From contig JACKAK010000011.1 in the NCBI GenBank assembly GCA_020635115.1, positions 1 to 64,000 on the forward strand: 64,000 bases of DNA. The letters run 5' to 3'. Origin of the DNA: Halobacteriovoraceae bacterium (GTDB lineage Bacteria; Bdellovibrionota; Bacteriovoracia; Bacteriovoracales; Bacteriovoracaceae). The notes below the pieces were generated by a model. It saw nothing but the letters and a program-made list of their open reading frames with translations, was not told the DNA's origin and ran no database searches. Each line of letters opens with the position of its first letter. The first letter of the stretch is position 1. A program made the position numbers and the translations under genes. This document shows positions 60,672 through 64,000 of the stretch, piece by piece.

Positions 60672-63600
60672 ATGTCTATTGAAAAGAAAGTACTTCTTGA
60701 TGGAAATGAGGCCGCTGCCTATATTGCATATAAACTGAGTGAAGTTTGTGCCATCTATCCTATCACTCCTTCATCCAGCATGGGGGAATGGGCCGATACG
60801 TGGAGTGCACAAGATAAAAAAAATATTTGGGGAACAACTCCAAAAGTAGTTGAAATGCAATCTGAGGCCGGAGCGGCCGGAGCTGTACATGGATCATTGC
60901 AAGCAGGATCTTTAACCACAACGTTCACAGCATCTCAGGGTCTTCTTTTGATGATTCCTAATATGTATAAAATCGCTGGAGAACTTACACCTGCAGTCTT
61001 TCATATTGCTGCCAGGTCAATTGCCTCTCAAGCTTTATCAATTTTTGGTGAGCATAGTGATGTGATGGCCGCTAGACACACTGGCTTTGCAATGCTTTGT
61101 TCAAATTCCGTACAAGAGGCCATGGATCTATCCCTTATTTCTCATATTGCTACATTAAAATCGCGAATTCCGTTTATGCATTTTTTCGATGGCTTTAGAA
61201 CATCTCATGAAGTTTCTAAAATTTCTCAAATTGAAGACGATGTTATCTTAAATATGTTGGACCCTATGGATGTTCTGGCCTTTAGACAAAGAGCACTAAC
61301 TCCTGATAAACCTGTTATTAGGGGAACTGCTCAAAATCCTGATGTATTTTTTCAATCCAGAGAGGCGTCAAATTCATTCTACTTAAAAACTCCAGCAATT
61401 GTTGAAGAAATTATGAAAGAATTTAAAGCATTGACTGGTAGAGAATACCAATTATTTGATTATTATGGGCATCCCGAAGCGGATAGAATTATTATTATTA
61501 TGGGTTCGGGTAGTGAGGCCGTAAGCGAGACAATTGATTACTTATTATCAAAAGGTGAAAAAGTTGGTGTATTAAAAGTAAGATTATACAGACCTTTTTC
61601 TGTTGAACACTTTTTGAAGGCCATTCCTAAAACGCTCACTCATATTGCAGTTTTAGATAGAACGAAAGAACCTGGATCTACTGGTGAGCCTTTATATTTA
61701 GATATCGTTGCGAGTATTAGCGAATCTTTTCAAAATGGAAATACTCAATTTAAAAAATTCCCCAAAATTATTGGAGGAAGATATGGTTTATCATCCAAAG
61801 AATTTACACCTGGCATGATAAAAGCGATCTATGATGAGATGAAAAGTGATAATCCCAAAAATCATTTTACCATTGGTATAAATGATGATGTTACTTTTAC
61901 TAGCTTAGAATATGATCATCATTTTTCCATTGAATCTAAAGAGGTATTCAGAGGAATCTTTTGGGGGTTAGGTTCTGATGGAACTGTGAGTGCTAATAAA
62001 AATTCAATCAAAATAATCGGTGAAGAGACTCATAACTACGCTCAAGGTTACTTTGTCTATGATTCTAAAAAGTCGGGTTCAACAACAACTTCATATTTGC
62101 GTTTTGGGAGTAAACCAATTCGCTCATCATATCTCATCGATAAAGCAAACTTTGTAGCTTGTCATCAGTTTCAATTCTTAGAGAAAATTAATGTACTTGA
62201 AAAGGCCGATGAGAATGCAATCTTTTTATTGAATGCTCCCTATTCAAAAGACGAAGTTTGGGATCATCTCCCTAAAGAGATCCAACAAACAATAATTGAT
62301 AAAAAGCTAAGATTTTTTATTATTGATGCAATTGAAGTTGCAAAAAAAACAGGTATGGGCCGAAGGGTAAATACCATCATGCAAACTGCTTTTTTTGCGA
62401 TTTCAGGAATTCTTCCACAAGAAGAATCTATTTTGAAAATTAAAAAAAGCATTCAAAAAACCTTTAGTAAAAAAGGGGATAAGGTCGTTGAACAAAACTA
62501 CTTGGCCGTTGATCAGACGGTAGAAAACATTTTTGAAGTGAATGTTCCAAGCAAAGTTTCAAGTAAACTAGAAACTCCTGATGTCGTATCTGTATTGGCC
62601 CCTGACTTTGTAAAAAATGTCTCGGCCGTTATGCTCGCAGGAAAGGGAGATTCTCTTCCTGTTAGTCAACTTCCCTGTGACGGAACTTACCCTACAGGAA
62701 CTACTAAATGGGAAAAAAGAAACATCGCAAGTGAAATACCTGTGTGGGATCCAAATTCTTGTATTCAATGTGGGAAATGCGCCATGATTTGTCCGCACGC
62801 TGTTGTTAGGATTAAAGTCTATGAAGAAAGTATTTTAGAAAAAGCTCCTACTTCTTTTAGATCTACAAAAGTAAAGGGGAGTGAATTTCCTGAGAAAACA
62901 AATTATACTATCCAAGTTGCACCAGAGGATTGTACAGGGTGTGAACTTTGTGTTGAAATTTGCCCGGCAAAAAATAAAGAAGACACGAGCTTAAAAGCAA
63001 TCAATATGACTCCACAATTGCCCATAAAAGAACAAGAAAAAGAAAATTGGGATTTCTTCAGTCAAATTCCAAATTTTGATAGAAATCTAGTTAAAAAGAA
63101 CACAATTAAAGGTTCCCAATTACTGGAACCTCTCTTTGAATTTTCCGGAGCATGTGCTGGTTGTGGGGAAACTCCTTATATAAAAATGGTCACGCAGTTA
63201 TTTGGAGATAGAATGCTCATTGCAAATGCAACAGGTTGTTCTTCTATCTATGGCGGAAACTTACCAACTACTCCCTATACAACAAACAGTGATGGACGTG
63301 GGCCTGCCTGGTCAAATTCTTTATTTGAAGATAATGCAGAATTTGGTTTAGGATTTAGACTCTCAATTGATAAAAAACAAGAACAGGCCAGAGAACTTAT
63401 TTACAAGTATAGAGATGAAATTGGCCCTGAAATAGTCGATCAAACATTACGAGCAACTCAAAAAGATGAAGCAGACATTTATGAACAAAGAGAGCGAGTT
63501 GATAAAATAAGGAAATCTATCCTCTCTTCAACAATTATCGACAAAGATTATATATTAAGTCTTGTTGATTACCTGGTCAAAAAGAGTGTATGGATTTTTG

Positions 63601-64000
63601 GAGGCGATGGATGGGCCTATGATATTGGCTATGGTGGATTAGACCATGTTTTGGCCAGTGGAAAAAATGTTAATATTTTAGTACTAGATACAGAAGTCTA
63701 TTCAAATACAGGTGGACAAATGTCCAAATCAACTCCGATGGGAGCTGTTGCAAAATTTGCTGCAAACGGCAGGCCTTTAGGGAAAAAAGATTTGGGACTT
63801 CTGGCCATGAGTTATGGCCATGTTTATGTAGGGAAAATCGCAATGGGTGCAAATGATACACACACTCTAAAAACCTTATTAGAGGCCGAAAAATATGATG
63901 GCCCATCACTCATAATAGCTTATAGCCCTTGCATTGCACATGGTTATAATATGAAATACATGGCCTCTCAACAGAAACTTGCAGTTGAATCCGGACATTG
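60672..64000 (+). CDS. nifJ: pyruvate:ferredoxin (flavodoxin) oxidoreductase, 3' end cut by window
   Basis: Converts pyruvate and CoA to acetyl-CoA and CO2, reducing ferredoxin. Domains in order: alpha (YPITPSSSMGEWAD near 30), beta (IIIMGSGSEAV near 275), two 4Fe-4S clusters (CIQCGKCAMICP from Cys697 and CTGCELCVEICP from Cys754), then the ACAGCGETP cluster ligand Cys828, and TPP-binding GDGWAYDIGYGG with NTGGQMSKSTP. 1109 residues are visible of the usual ~1170-1200. Rich in GGCC. GAGGAGA precedes the ATG. Confidence 0.95.
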   Translation, partial: MSIEKKVLLDGNEAAAYIAYKLSEVCAIYPITPSSSMGEWADTWSAQDKKNIWGTTPKVVEMQSEAGAAGAVHGSLQAGSLTTTFTASQGLLLMIPNMYKIAGELTPAVFHIAARSIASQALSIFGEHSDVMAARHTGFAMLCSNSVQEAMDLSLISHIATLKSRIPFMHFFDGFRTSHEVSKISQIEDDVILNMLDPMDVLAFRQRALTPDKPVIRGTAQNPDVFFQSREASNSFYLKTPAIVEEIMKEFKALTGREYQLFDYYGHPEADRIIIIMGSGSEAVSETIDYLLSKGEKVGVLKVRLYRPFSVEHFLKAIPKTLTHIAVLDRTKEPGSTGEPLYLDIVASISESFQNGNTQFKKFPKIIGGRYGLSSKEFTPGMIKAIYDEMKSDNPKNHFTIGINDDVTFTSLEYDHHFSIESKEVFRGIFWGLGSDGTVSANKNSIKIIGEETHNYAQGYFVYDSKKSGSTTTSYLRFGSKPIRSSYLIDKANFVACHQFQFLEKINVLEKADENAIFLLNAPYSKDEVWDHLPKEIQQTIIDKKLRFFIIDAIEVAKKTGMGRRVNTIMQTAFFAISGILPQEESILKIKKSIQKTFSKKGDKVVEQNYLAVDQTVENIFEVNVPSKVSSKLETPDVVSVLAPDFVKNVSAVMLAGKGDSLPVSQLPCDGTYPTGTTKWEKRNIASEIPVWDPNSCIQCGKCAMICPHAVVRIKVYEESILEKAPTSFRSTKVKGSEFPEKTNYTIQVAPEDCTGCELCVEICPAKNKEDTSLKAINMTPQLPIKEQEKENWDFFSQIPNFDRNLVKKNTIKGSQLLEPLFEFSGACAGCGETPYIKMVTQLFGDRMLIANATGCSSIYGGNLPTTPYTTNSDGRGPAWSNSLFEDNAEFGLGFRLSIDKKQEQARELIYKYRDEIGPEIVDQTLRATQKDEADIYEQRERVDKIRKSILSSTIIDKDYILSLVDYLVKKSVWIFGGDGWAYDIGYGGLDHVLASGKNVNILVLDTEVYSNTGGQMSKSTPMGAVAKFAANGRPLGKKDLGLLAMSYGHVYVGKIAMGANDTHTLKTLLEAEKYDGPSLIIAYSPCIAHGYNMKYMASQQKLAVESGH

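Overview
The window is 64 kb of AT-rich, gene-dense chromosome from a Gram-negative bacterium. Signal peptides, lipoproteins, a porin, a periplasmic Cache protein, a cbb3 oxidase and a Pst system all fit a two-membrane cell. A 68-residue one-domain histone (10701-10907), a fused CcoN-CcoO subunit, many unrecognised secreted proteins and low GC point to Bdellovibrionota, most likely the Bacteriovoracales group. That placement is inference; no rRNA is present. I saw no tRNA, rRNA, CRISPR array, insertion sequence or prophage. One genome-wide habit is visible: GGCC is far more common than other GC-only tetramers, usually as a G-ending codon followed by Ala GCC.

Layout. 0-10 kb: secreted and lipoprotein genes (an EndoU-like protein, an HExxH protein, an EF-hand lipoprotein with a switch-like leader), then a MazG-type hydrolase, a deoxynucleoside kinase, an FMN reductase and threonine ammonia-lyase. 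10-16 kb: histone, thiolase, and a sulfur module (TauE exporter, Crp/Fnr regulator, persulfide-dioxygenase-like enzyme, Nu-class GST) with FNR-type operators, then elbB. 16-26 kb: feoAB, a secreted Hsp20 that may be read from a leaderless mRNA, an orphan ParB-like protein, an acyltransferase-like protein, cardiolipin synthase and an EamA transporter. 26-34 kb: a cbb3 oxidase cluster in the order ccoI-ccoS-ccoNO-ccoQ-ccoP, then ccoG and a DsbD/UreH-like membrane protein. 34-41 kb: chemoreceptor, Cache protein, porin, ankyrin lipoprotein, a receiver protein fused to a lectin-like domain, and signal peptidase I.

41.4-47.1 kb looks foreign or decaying: two lipoproteins (one with BspA/DUF285 repeats), about 1.6 kb of gene fragments, a receiver-like protein and a ClC transporter. 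This stretch is almost free of GGCC. 47-50 kb carries a nitroreductase, two unlike globins and an HNH nuclease.

50.3-60.1 kb is the most coherent block. Ten genes on the minus strand run pstS-pstC-pstA-pstB-phoU-M14 peptidase-alpha/beta hydrolase-M20 peptidase-olsB-olsA, divergent from a PhoB-like regulator. Matching direct repeats with an 11-bp period, close to a PHO box, lie upstream of pstS/phoB and again upstream of the M20-olsBA genes. I read it as one phosphate-starvation island joining phosphate uptake to synthesis of phosphorus-free ornithine lipids. The window ends with a bacteriohemerythrin and a pyruvate:ferredoxin oxidoreductase cut by the edge. With the cbb3 oxidase, globins and FNR-type sites, this suggests life at low or changing oxygen.
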